Assembly (NCBI GenBank): GCA_000328365.1
Contig: KB296374.1
Span: 58,817-122,816 of the forward strand
Length of the DNA: 64,000 nucleotides
Reading direction: 5' to 3'
Source: Capitella teleta
Taxonomy: Eukaryota; Annelida; Polychaeta; Capitellidae
Shown piece after piece: positions 1 through 12,300 of the stretch. Made by a program: the position numbers and the translations under genes. Positions within the stretch are counted from its first letter, which is position 1, and each line of letters begins with the position of its first letter. Under the pieces are notes generated by a model. That model ran no database searches. It was not told where the DNA came from and was given only the letters and a program-made list of their open reading frames with translations.

Positions 1-1734
1 AAAGACCTGACCTGTCATTACGTTTTCAATTTTGCCTCAAATGCTCAATAAAAATACATAATAATATAATGACAATTAATTGATACTTAATATAAATTCT
101 GAAAAAAACGAAAATGATAACACTCTCAAAAATAAACTGCGTCTCAAGTGTGAGCAATTAAGAGTAAGACGAGAAAAGCTTATGGCGTTGAACTCACCAG
201 TTGTGATCCAGGGGACTGCGAATCGTGAAATAAAAAGTAGCTCAGTTCTCCCTGCACTTATACATGTAATCATTTAAAATGCCTTTCAAAAGCATATGAG
301 ATGACGTGAAGAATGTAATCAAATGTCATGCACACAAGTTATCGACCGGGAAGTAAAAACAAAAACGCCCAAACCGAAATTCCTCTCTATAAAAAGTATG
401 TCCTTCGAATTTGAATAAAACCTTCGTTCAAGTCAGTCATGCTTTATTCAAACCCTACGTTTTCTCCAGGTTGTTATTCAGGAAGTAGTCAGTCAAAAAT
501 ACTTCTAAAGTTGGTCAACAAGAAGATATACTGCGTACAAATTGAAGTATAGGAAACAAAAATTCGACTTCAAGAAACATGGAAAGATTTCTAAAATAAT
601 GTATGAAGTGTCAGAAATAAATCCATAGCGGTCATCTTAATAAATGTAGTGTTCATTTCACTGTCATCATTTCGATTCAGAATTTTTGAACTTGAGCACA
701 TAATTATGTGAGAACGGCAGAGCTATGCAATTTATGAATTATAACCGTGTAATAAAAGAGTGGTTGAACATTGTTGGACTATCATGCTATGCACCCCAGC
801 TACGCGCAAAACAAAATTAAGAAATTCACTATGATAACGGGATACATATCATATTGTGAAGTTTAGAGCAGACGAGGTTGTTCCTGCAGTGGTTTTGACA
901 AATGCTTCGTTTTAAGGTGATTCTCTCTGCTAACTAACTGGTATCGCCCATTCTTCTGGCGAGCTATCTATATAAGTGTAATTGTCTTATAATTTCAGTC
1001 ATGCATTGTTCTCCTAATATGGCTCACGGACAATGCCAATAAAGTCTCGATCATTGCAATATGATTTTCTCCTCATAGTTTGAGCGAATACACTGTTAAG
1101 GAATGGACATGAAACACTGCCATACATGAAGGATATCACAATGGTTTCGCAATTTATAAACGACTCAACTAATTATGTTAATAAGGTGATGTAGTGTGTT
1201 GTACTAATTCACAACACGCAGGTTTGTTTGTCTGTTTTGTTGTCTGTATATATTTTCACACTGGAAGAAAGTCATTCAGAATTTAATGAATGCAATTTCC
1301 GCATTCCTGCAACTCACTTTGTCAAAGGAATCAGCCACCGTGCAATGAGAGCACTTAGCACGGTGTTCATACAATAGCAGAGGCATAAATCGCAAGTCAA
1401 TGAAATTGCAGATGCGCGCGATGACCCCTATGTACTCATTGGTTAGGCAAAACCGTTGCGGTGGTAACCAGGTTGTGATCTGCACAGTTGAAACCTAAAA
1501 ATTGCTAACTATTGTCAGCATTTTCGTCTGACTCGTAGCCTCATTGTCAAGACTCCTATTGCATTTCGTTTCATCGCATATAAGGATGTCAATCACCCAA
1601 ATTCGTTCGGTGGAGCCGCAAACCCTTATCGTGCCTCATGCATCACAATGGGTTTACTATCAGAATGATAGTTTTTGGAATAAGTGTCTGTCATTTAGCA
1701 GCAATATGATCCTTTATTGACGTGTTCTTTGTTT

Positions 1735-1841
1735 TTCTATGTACACCTAATGCTTGTTTCTTTCACATGTTTCTTTTTACCTGTTTGCATGGACCATTGA
1801 GTCCGAATAAAAGTTTTGAATTGAATTGAATTGAATTGAAT
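1735..1841 (+). mobile_element. 3' end of a non-LTR retrotransposon with (TTGAA)n tail
   Basis: A short A/T-rich 3' UTR containing AATAAA (1806-1811) runs straight into about five TTGAA repeats (1816-1840). A 3' end with AATAAA followed by a simple TTGAA repeat is typical of several LINE families of marine invertebrates. No reverse transcriptase remains upstream, so this is a severely 5'-truncated copy. The clade cannot be assigned from the tail alone. Confidence 0.55.
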
Positions 1842-2293
1842 GGTGCCAGGTTGGTTCAAAGTGTTTAGAGTGTATGAAATCCATAAAGGAAAGTATTTCT
1901 CCAAATTTCCTTTTATCTTGCTTGTTGGCATCAGTCCTGTTTATTGACCAACCGTGGAATTAGAGAAGAGACTCCTCGTTCAGGTGCATCCTGAAATCCA
2001 GGCTCAATTAGGGAAAACTGCAGGTAATTATACTGGCATTCTCATTTAATTTAGGGTTTGTGGTTTGATATTAGCGTTAACCATGGTACCTGAAAATTCT
2101 GCTGACGCATCATAAAGTTATCGGTAATACATGTAGGCAGGCGTATTATCAACCTTTCCCTCAATCTCTAACTATAGCCTATAGATCGAGCTATTGAACT
2201 CTCTATACATATATGTATTGTAACCACTTATGAAGACACCACTGGCATATTAAATCACAGTGTTAATAATCGGAATTAATGTAATTCAATTTT

Positions 2294-2319
2294 GAAAAAA
2301 AAAAAAAAAAAAAAAAAAA

Positions 2320-2350
<31 letters not shown>

Positions 2351-2352
2351 AA
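2294..2352. repeat. Poly-A followed by (AAAT)n microsatellite
   Basis: A run of 25 A (2295-2319) passes into about eight AAAT units. It could be the decayed tail of a retroposed sequence on the + strand, but no SINE or LINE body is recognisable just upstream. Confidence 0.8.
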
Positions 2353-3351
2353 TATGATTCCTGTCAATAATATCAATGATGTCATTCAAAATTGATTTTT
2401 TTTCCGAAGCGCCGCTATGACTGCTAGAGTAAACATATGGCTTTTCAACCACAAATATTATTAAAGCACTTTCAGCTGGTCTTTGTAATCGAGAGATTCG
2501 GTGTATTCTCGAGATAATAAAGCTTACCAAATTTCACATGTTACTTAGCAGAATAATAGATTTAAAGAAGAAGTAATTCCCATTGGACAAACGATATTAA
2601 AGGCGACACCAGACTCGATAATGCAGATTTACTATATTTCAATAATGATCCGTGATCCTGAATTCCTGAACAAAACTACAGGTAAATGGATCACACGGCG
2701 CCAGCCAACAATACTGATTTCAGATGTTGCCAAAGCTTTAAATTAATTTATAGTATCATTCACGTTCAAACTTTTTAGGCCAAAAGTGGGCGTCGTTTCA
2801 GGCTCGTTCATATTCAGTGACTATTAATCGTGATCAGTGAAGCAACGCACTGCGTCACCCAATGGCAGGCTGAGACAACCCCAAATCGCTGCAAGGTCGA
2901 AGAAAGTGAACCGCGCTTTGGTTTATTACTCTGTTTTCTGAGATATAGTCAGCTCACTTCAGTATTTCTAACACTCTGTATTATACCACGCAGTAAGTTA
3001 GAATACATTAGGTTCTAACTTAGGATATTATTCAATCGTATTGCAGTATTTTGTGTGCATTTATTAATTAAGGAGCATAAATGATGGCAATTTTATGTTT
3101 GATCTACAGAACTCTACCACAAATGCGACTATTTCTTGGATTTGTTAAAAGGAAAGGCCTGAATTATAGATTTTTCTTCTGGATATAAAATTACTTTTCT
3201 TGGACAACAGGGAAAATAATTATGCTCGTATCACTGGGATTGTTTTGTGCTTCTAATGTCCTCAAACATAGGTCGTGATTTCTGTTGCAGATTAGATTCG
3301 AAGGACAGAATAAGGATACTTTTTAGGGACTGTGTTTCGTATTTGATCGCT

Positions 3352-6300
3352 ATGTATTCGGGATACGGCTCCTCATCAAAACCTCCATATTCGGATTTTG
3401 CCGGAGATGCTATTCGGCCAAGATGGTCGCCATACTCTTCAAGCGCATATTCAAGGTAAGCGAACACCCCCCTCCCCCGCCCAATCCCAATAGAAGAAAC
3501 GAGTAATCAAACCCAAAGAAGGCGTAATATTATTGCCCCTCGATCCTGGAATTCCTGGCCTCTCGAGATATTCATCGAAATATTTAATTAACATGCAGCA
3601 ATATTTTCGTGATCGGGCTCTGACGAAAGTGCGAAGAAGTGAATATTCTCTTCAAAACTCGTTTTGTTAAAATCAGTTTGAATAGAATAAATTTGTTGTG
3701 AAATGTCGTTAAGCACTCTGAAAATTCGTGGAAATTCTGAATTGATTGGCCTGCAGTTTTATCTGATAGCGCTGGCTTACAAGCGTGAAGACCGAATCGT
3801 GACAAAACTATGCTGCCTTTGGCCTTTGCAACTCGATACGCATGCTCCACTTAGAATATTCGGTTCTAATTATAACACAAACATACCCACATATATTATT
3901 CAATAATCTGAATAATCGTTATGTCTAGATAATTACGCAATAATACAAACATCGTAATAATTATGTGCAATTTGAGATAACATCCTCATTGTTATTCACA
4001 GCAGTCTCTGGGACCAAGCATTGAAAAATCTGTGAAATATTGCAAGTTGATGGGAAAAAAATGTATCGATTCCAATTCTTCTATATTAGCTTTGAGCCTT
4101 TACTTGCTGATATACGATGAAAATATTGTATCGATAATTTAATCAAGCTATCTTGCAAATTATATGGTGAACATTCGAAACAAGACTCTAAACATGCTCG
4201 CAACTAAGAATTACCAGTTCGACACTACCTTTTAGTTGCGAGCAACTAGGCCTAATTCTCATCCATGGTGCTAAAAAATGGATGCCTGCAGCAACGAATT
4301 AGATACGCTCTCGAATTTCGCAAGAACGGGGCGTTGAAGATTACGCCCAATCAGGACGCTTGTAGCATAATATAATCTTAATGCCAAAGCTGACAATATT
4401 GCTCCACCGGCAAAACGGGGTTGGTTTTATTGGACAGCTTTCGAATATTTTTGGTGTTCATTTCTTAATTGACGAAATGTGCGTAAAATAACAATTCATC
4501 TATTTGAAAGGAAAAAGAAAAGGGGACAAAAGATTGATTGCAAGTATTGTTTAAGAAAGTCTCTTATCGATTCTGATGGTTTTTGTCCTCTAATTTAGAA
4601 AACTAATTACTAAAACCAAAATTTAATTATTGTGTTCTGACTGTTATCAGTTCACTATTTTTTTTTTTAATTTATTGTTTCTTCCAGCTTGCATCGATTT
4701 TCCAAATAAGCGGATATTGTTATTAAACCCGTGTAGATTATGTCGAGATAATTACGCCATAATATAATTGTCGTAATATGTGTAATTTAAGACAAATCCT
4801 TATTGCTTTTTACAGGAGTCTACAGTGCCATGCATGGAAAAAATTGTGAAATCTTGGAAAATAAACGTATCGATTCCATTCTATTAACATTGGACTAAAA
4901 ATTTAATCGGGCTATGCAGCCACAAAACCGTAAAGAAATTGTCTCTCATTAATGAGCATGTGTCTTTTTTTTCCCAGTTACGCTCAGCGCGTGCCAATCA
5001 AGGGTGCGGATGTCACGAGAGGAGTCGCGCAGTCCTTTTTCAGCCGAACCTGCGCCCTCATAACGTTCCTCAGCGTGATTTCAGTGGGAATTCTTGCCGC
5101 AGCCACAGCTCTGGGAGTCGCCGCCGTGCAGAACGGTATGTTTTGTAACAAACTTGAACAATCTTACTTATAGATTGGAAGGGATACTTACATTCATAAA
5201 TTGAGTGATTACAATAAGTGATCGTAATTATAGCGCATCATGCACCCGAACACCCCTCTACGAGGAGGCGGTCATGACATCCACTTGGAACAATTTTTAT
5301 CTCCTAACATTACGAGGTCGTTATTCAAACAATTTGCAGCATTTCCTTTGTAACGTACTTCGAGTCAGATTCAAATTCAATGGTCGACGCATTGAAGTAC
5401 GACGGTACTATATACTATTGACCCAAAAAGAACACTACACATAAAAAGAAAGCTACACATAAAAAGAAAGCTACACATAAAAAGAAAGCTACACATAAAA
5501 AGAAAGCTACACATAAAAAGAAAGCTACACATAAAAAGAAAGCTACACATAAAAAGAAAGCTACACATAAAAAGAAAGCTACACATAAAAAGAAAGCTAC
5601 ACATAAAAAGAAAGCTACACATAAAAAGAAAGCTACACATAAAAAGAAAGCTACACATAAGCTATACACATAAAAAGAAAGCTACATACATAAAAAGAAA
5701 GCTACACATAAAAATGTAAAAAAATGTAATAAAATGTGATAAAACCTAAAAGCGAGCTATGCACTGAAACAAATACAGTAAAATCTCGATGTGTCGATCA
5801 TGCCTCCCTCGAATGTCTCTCCTCTGTGTCGAAGTATTTTCGAAATCCCGACAATTCTCCTATACTTTACTATTGGCATCAAAATCCGTCCCTCGAACGT
5901 CTCATTCTCAAGTTTATCCATTTGTTGAAGTGTTTTCTGTGTTCCCGGGATATATTATTTTTTTGACCCATAGCTCGAAGTCAAAAAATTCTATACGCAT
6001 ATTTCTCAGTTTGGTTACTCCCAAAAAGAGTTAGAAACTGTTGTTTACTAAGCATTTAAACACCCCACCCCCCAAAGCAGTTTGCAGACTTTATCTTTCC
6101 TCTGTTTAAGACGCGACCAAAGCGAGGCTAACCCCAAAGACAAACGGACCATGGATCTCAACTAAGGCATTGTTTTTGGTGTGCTTGTTGTGATCTTTGA
6201 TGAATTGCCCACAAAAGACAGCGCGCATTCGAAGCTATAGTTAATTAAAGATACCCAGCCTAAGATGTATTATGAACTTTATGACAGCTTTAATATCAAA

Positions 6301-9300
6301 GCTCGCAACAACAATATAAAGATGTTTGTTTTGAGTATTTGTTCTCCACGAGAAACAGTATATAACTAGCGACCTTCTTCTAATATAACTAGCGAGTCTT
6401 CGTCATTACTTCATCAGCATCGCTATGGCTACAAAACGCAAGCTCGACCTGAAGACACTTGAGAACTTGAAAGCTACGACAACCTTCCGTGAATTCTTTT
6501 TTTTTTTTCCAAGACTTAGATAATATTTTTAACTTTTGACAGTACTTCTTGATTTATATTTTTTAATTAAAAATTTCAATCATAAAATCACAGCTTTTTA
6601 TAGTTTATTAGTGCATAACGCATATCGTCAATCATGACGTAAAAACACGGATTGAAGTCATAACGGTGATATCGTAACGGCCTCAATCTGTCCGTCGAAG
6701 TATCCCCAAGTCGAAGTATTTGAGCAAACCTCACGAACTTTAACACATCGAAGTTTTACTGTATCTTATCGCACCATGCATCAATGAGTACTCTATTTTG
6801 TTTACAGCAGGGTGATTTCAGCACATCGAGGCCAATTACCATAAGTGCGTTATGAAGTTTATTAGCTGTAAAGTTATTTGTCTTTGAGGTCTTAAATTCT
6901 GACAATTGTAATTTGTAAGGCAAATTCGTAACACAATTTTACTGCGTCCTTCAACGTTTGAGACCCCACATTTTATTGTTTGTTTTATCTTTGAGTTTGG
7001 GAATCACAGTTCTATTGTCTAAATTTCCATTTCATTGTGTTGCATCAATTTCAGAGAATAATTCGTGTCCGATCTTGACTTGTCCATCAGGATATGAACT
7101 GGACAGTACTGGAACGACGTGTAATGGTGAGGAAGCTGGAGAACTGCATATGTGTCCATGTTTAGCATGGGAACTATGATGCAACAAGTATCAACAAGAT
7201 TAGCTAGCTTTTACAAAAAGAAAAGAAAATGAAGAAAAAGTTTTAAATAAGAAGCTTTAAGCCTTTCTTTGCCTACAACACAGATGCTCTTTGATTCATT
7301 TGCAACTGTTTCAGCCTTGCCGACCACAGCGGCCGCCGAATGTGCAACACTGCCAACGTTTACTTGTCCAGATGGATATGAACTGGACAGTACTGGAACG
7401 GCGTGTAATGGTGAGGAAGCTGTAGAACTACTTGGGTGTCCATGTTTTGCATTTCTATTATTCCTTTTAAACAGGTGGAATAACATTGACTTTGGAAAAC
7501 ATATAAATCCTGAACGCAATACTAATTGAGCCTTTCAAAATTCCGTAATTGGATGGGTATTACAAAAAATATGGATCGATTAAAAATGATTGTGTGATGC
7601 ATATAAGAATTGTGCTTACATTGCCAAACTCACAACAAAAGTTTCAAGATTCCTAGACCTTGCTTGGCATTAAAGTTTACGTTTACAAGGTATCAGTGTT
7701 AAGTTCAGTGATACAATTCAATTATTAAAGCATAATATTCAGCATAATTCACAAACTGCATTAACATTATAATAAATTCACATCGAATGGAATTGAATTT
7801 ACTTTTAATATTTTGCAATTTCAGCAAACTCGGATACAACTGCGGCTCGAACTGAATGCGCTACTTGCCCAACCTTCACATGTCCTCTTGGATATGATTT
7901 GGATGCTTCAGGAACAAACTGTTTAGGTATGTTTAAATCAGTTAAACATCAGGACTTACACTTCAGTATTTTCACGATCGGCCTCTGCATAAATGTTTCA
8001 GCAAACTGCATGTTTACCGGTGATTAGAAACCCTGTCTTGTAATGACATTCTAGCAGCAATAATTTTGACGGTAATCAATGAATGTGCGGTTGCCAATGG
8101 TAACTCTTCAGCCACTTACACGAATCTCGTTAGTTCATTCGAGGGTTTGTGTACAACCGGTACCGATATGGGTGTTGTACATCCGAGTGTCACGTGATTC
8201 TACTGTTCATGTAATTCGGTAAAGAGTAGAACGAAAAGCTTATTGGCTTATAAAAGTAAATCATCGTTTGGTGCATGGCCATTGTGTTCCCGCAGTTTAT
8301 TGAACATTATGGCGGTCTCTTTCGGATTTGAATGGGTTTACGAATGGCAAAAAATGAATACGATTTGGGTTCCTTGCAGCTGTATCGACCCTTTCCATGA
8401 CAACTGATATCACAAGCCCAGAAGGTGAAAATATGATTATTATGGTAATTTTTAATGCTCTTAATATCACGAATGACACAGCTGCTTATTTATTTTATTT
8501 TAATTTTAAGCATGTAATCAATATGTCTTTATTGTCCTGTATAAAGCGTCCAAAATAACAGCATTGGTTTTACCAAACTGATTCCTTCAATTGTTGGGTA
8601 CAACGTCGAACTGAGAAATGTTTTACAATTAGTAATTTATACATGTATGTAGAAGGGTTGTTCGAAAAGTTCTCGGCCTAACATAGAAGGCGTAAACACA
8701 GAAAGTTGAAATTTGCCTTGAATATAGGTTAACTTGTCAAATGAACATTGCAATCAGTAACTTTCTCAGACAGTCACGTAATCACCTCTGGCGTCAATTT
8801 GAGTGAAGAAGGGGTCGGCATTTTGTCAAAATGCGGGGTACTCCAGATTTACGCGCTAATTCAAAATCAAGTTTAGACTATTCTTCATTATAAACTTTAT
8901 TAAGTGAATTACACAATTAATTGTCAGACACATATTCATGGTAATTTGCATGTATGTGTCAAGTTTTATTGAAATCATTCGATCCAAAGTAGGTTTATCG
9001 GTAGTAAAAAGTGTTCTGAGATCCTTTTGTAGTATTTTTACGTTTCGGTAAAAATTAACGTAACAAAACGATTTGGGTTCAATGTTTTCTTTTCGCGAAC
9101 AAGCACCACTTATTCCCTTAGTGCGGTTTTGTAGTGTTATGTTAGAAATATGAATATTATCAAATCATTTAAATTGAGTGATATAATTATTCAAATCTAT
9201 GTATCAATAAGTATATGGATACAGCCAGTGTTTTGTCACTCGAACAAATTCTCAGAGACATATATTCATAATGGTATATATTAAAATAAATTAGCAGAGA

Positions 9301-12300
9301 GGCAAAATTGTCAGACACTGACAGATGCATATTTTCACAGTACATAAAAATAGCATATGTTGCGAAGTGATTATTTTACATGGCTGCCTGGCTTTATTAT
9401 CGAATTATCAATATACGCGGGTATTTTCTTATGCTTTTCCCAAGCACAATTTCAGTATTAACTAAATTTTTGGTTATCGGAATTCGATTTCATATTTATC
9501 ATAGCAATGCCAATAAACAAGTTGTTTACTAAATTTTAAAAAGTGATCAGATGTTGTGAGAAAGTGCTATGAGAGGCCCACAAATCAAAGTTTTGGCGCC
9601 CGAAATAAGGCTTTGACAGTGATGCCGGTAGAAGTGCGCTCAACGAAAAAGTAGTTATGCCGGAGAAATAACAAAGCTACATGTAATCTTGTGAATGGTT
9701 GCTCTAACCTCCAAATTTCACGTCTCTAGTTTTGCGCATTCTGTGTTTGGCCGAGAACTTTTCGAACAACCTGGCTCTGTTATCCCGTATTTTGAAAGAG
9801 GGTTTGAATTATTTTAAGCACTCGATATCAAAATGAACTGTCCATTTCATGACATGGGGTAGTATATAAGTACATAACCTTTTACTCGTTGTGTTTAAAA
9901 CTTATGTGTCTTCTTTACCCAATTCCCTGTGTGTCATTACTTAAGCATACCCTTAACTACTTGTTTTTATATGTTCGTCCGTAACTTTCATTTCACCCCT
10001 CAGATTTACTAACTATGTTTTTCGGTTTCTTTGAATAAGTCTTATTTATAATTTGAGAGTTTTTTTTCTAGCGTTTCAATGTTCTAGGCGATGCATTCAT
10101 TATATGTGCAATTGAAAGAATATCTGCTTCAATGCTTTTTATTTTTCACCTCAGTTATAAGTACAGCTGATCCGACTTCAGAAGCAAGTACAGAAACTCC
10201 GACGACCATCAGCAGTGAAAGCCTAACGACAACTCCTGGTAAATGCTGTTCTAGTCCATGAATAGTGCTCAATACATTTTCAATTCGGAACTTCTAGTTG
10301 AATTGACAAGCTACCAGCCCTATATCTTTACGAGGCTAAGTATAACAATCCTCTGAATAGTGTGCACGTGTCAATGTGATATGCACAAAACTGCACATGT
10401 ATGTTTTTTTTTTTGCGCAACCGATTAATGAATTGGCAAAATCTGTAGCACTAGCATCTAACATAACGATTACCTCAATGTTATAGGTTTTAAATGAACT
10501 AATAAGCACGTATCAATAATGCATATGTACTTAATTTGTATTATACCCATGGGTGCATACTAAGCACTTATGGGTATAGTTTTTGGTATATATATGTCAT
10601 TTTCCTAAGGAAAGCGTTCCATATATAGCAGCTGTAAATGGGTCACTTTGCTTTCTAAACGATTTGGGAGACACTTAGACCCCGAGCAGGTGGTAATTGG
10701 CCAGAATCGGGTGACTGAGGTAAAAATGACTAGGTAAAAGCGGCTAGCTGCTTAAGCCGCTTCACCCGTCGGCTCAGCATTGTGATCGGCGGTTCGCAGC
10801 GGCTTGAAATGGCTTGACAATGTTTGCTATGTCGTCCTATACGTATAATGATGCCATCAGTTAACACAAACATTCACAACTCTTCACATGTGGTACTACT
10901 ATAAGTGTGGTAATTTTGAAATTGGTCGATTTCCATATCGTATGATGTCCCATTTAATTACACTCTCTTGCTTTACTCAAGTTCAAGAGGCTTAGGGCGT
11001 TTCATAAACTTCCATAGGATATTTCTACCCATGAACATCATTATTATTGATTGATGATTATTGCTGATACCAGTGCTTGGGTTGTGTTTCTTCCTGGTTG
11101 GAAGCCAAACTGATGGCGGTAGTGGAAATTTTTGACCGACGAGTAATCGTACAATATTTTATGGACTAATTTCTCCAGGATATATTTGAACAAAGACAAG
11201 AGATAAATAGGTCTGTAGTTACAATTTTCTTTCGCGGAACCTTTCTTGAACAATGATACAACCTGTGATATTTTCATTTTGCAAGGCACGGTTTAAAATG
11301 TGGAGTAAGGAGAAATCAGTAGCTCAACTAATTGCAAATAAAATACTTGAATTCCAATAACTTATCTGACTAACAAAAGCAATTCATGTTGACATGCAGT
11401 GTAAAAACCAAGTGTTATATGAGAGGCAATTACAAATTGTTTTGGGCCTCTGATTTCTGAAATGAGGGTTCGGCAGTGCTTTAAGTTATAATAGTACAAT
11501 TAATCAAAAAGGGAAGTGTTAATGCCAGGTAAATAGACAAACCAGTAACATACATGTAACTAGCAACCACTGATCTACTCATGAAGGAATGGTTTACATT
11601 AACCATAGTACGTATATGCACAATTGAATATCCTATGCTAGGACGATATTTTTTTGGTCAACCCTTGTATATGTATAGCCATACATACATTTTGTCATAA
11701 ACCATTACAATAATGTTAATTAAGCAAAGTGAATAAAATCTACTTCCATAGATAGCTGAGTTAGCAATTATATAAACAATACCACAAACTCAACAAAGAC
11801 TTGTACAAATATTAACTTGTTATAATACTGAGCGAATGTAAAAAAAAAAAAATGGATTGAATCGGCTGAGAGCTGCTGATGGCAGTGATCGGCTAATATA
11901 GCGGTTCGCCGACGGCAGCAATCGGCGGCGGCTGGCTAAACGTCCAATCGGCGACGGCTAGTGCATATCGGCGGCGGCTCCGGGGTCTAGAGAGGCTATT
12001 TGAGTTTAGTGTATGTATTGTTATACCGAAAGTTTTCAGTTTGAATCTGAATATACCTTTTTTGTTAGTTGATTATTCACCTTGGTTCTATTCCCACTTC
12101 TTTGAATATTCGTATTGGTGCAATTCATTAAGTTGGCACTTTCGTTCTCTCCCTCTTTATCTTTCAGATGGTCTTGTACTGGCTCCACATGATAACTTTG
12201 TCGAGTACAACGACAGTTTTCCTGGACCAAAATGTAAGTATCAACGAGTTTGACATTCTTTTACGGCATGGCTCATGCAGTAACAAAACAAGAGAATCAA

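Larger units (their letters stand above)
1..3290. other. Region without a recognised gene
   Basis: No open reading frame here resembles a known protein, and no exon with good splice sites was recognised. The AG at 3289-3290, after a pyrimidine-rich stretch, looks like a splice acceptor for the first coding exon of the next gene. A non-coding 5' exon and the promoter therefore probably lie somewhere here, but I could not place them. The stretch also holds a LINE 3' end with a TTGAA tail and an A-rich microsatellite, listed separately. Confidence 0.5.

Noticed and set aside
5377-5669. Two long minus-strand frames made of repeated MCSFLF / CVAFFL units
   Set aside because: They are the translation of the 18-bp minisatellite, whose length is a multiple of three. 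There is no promoter, splice or protein signal.
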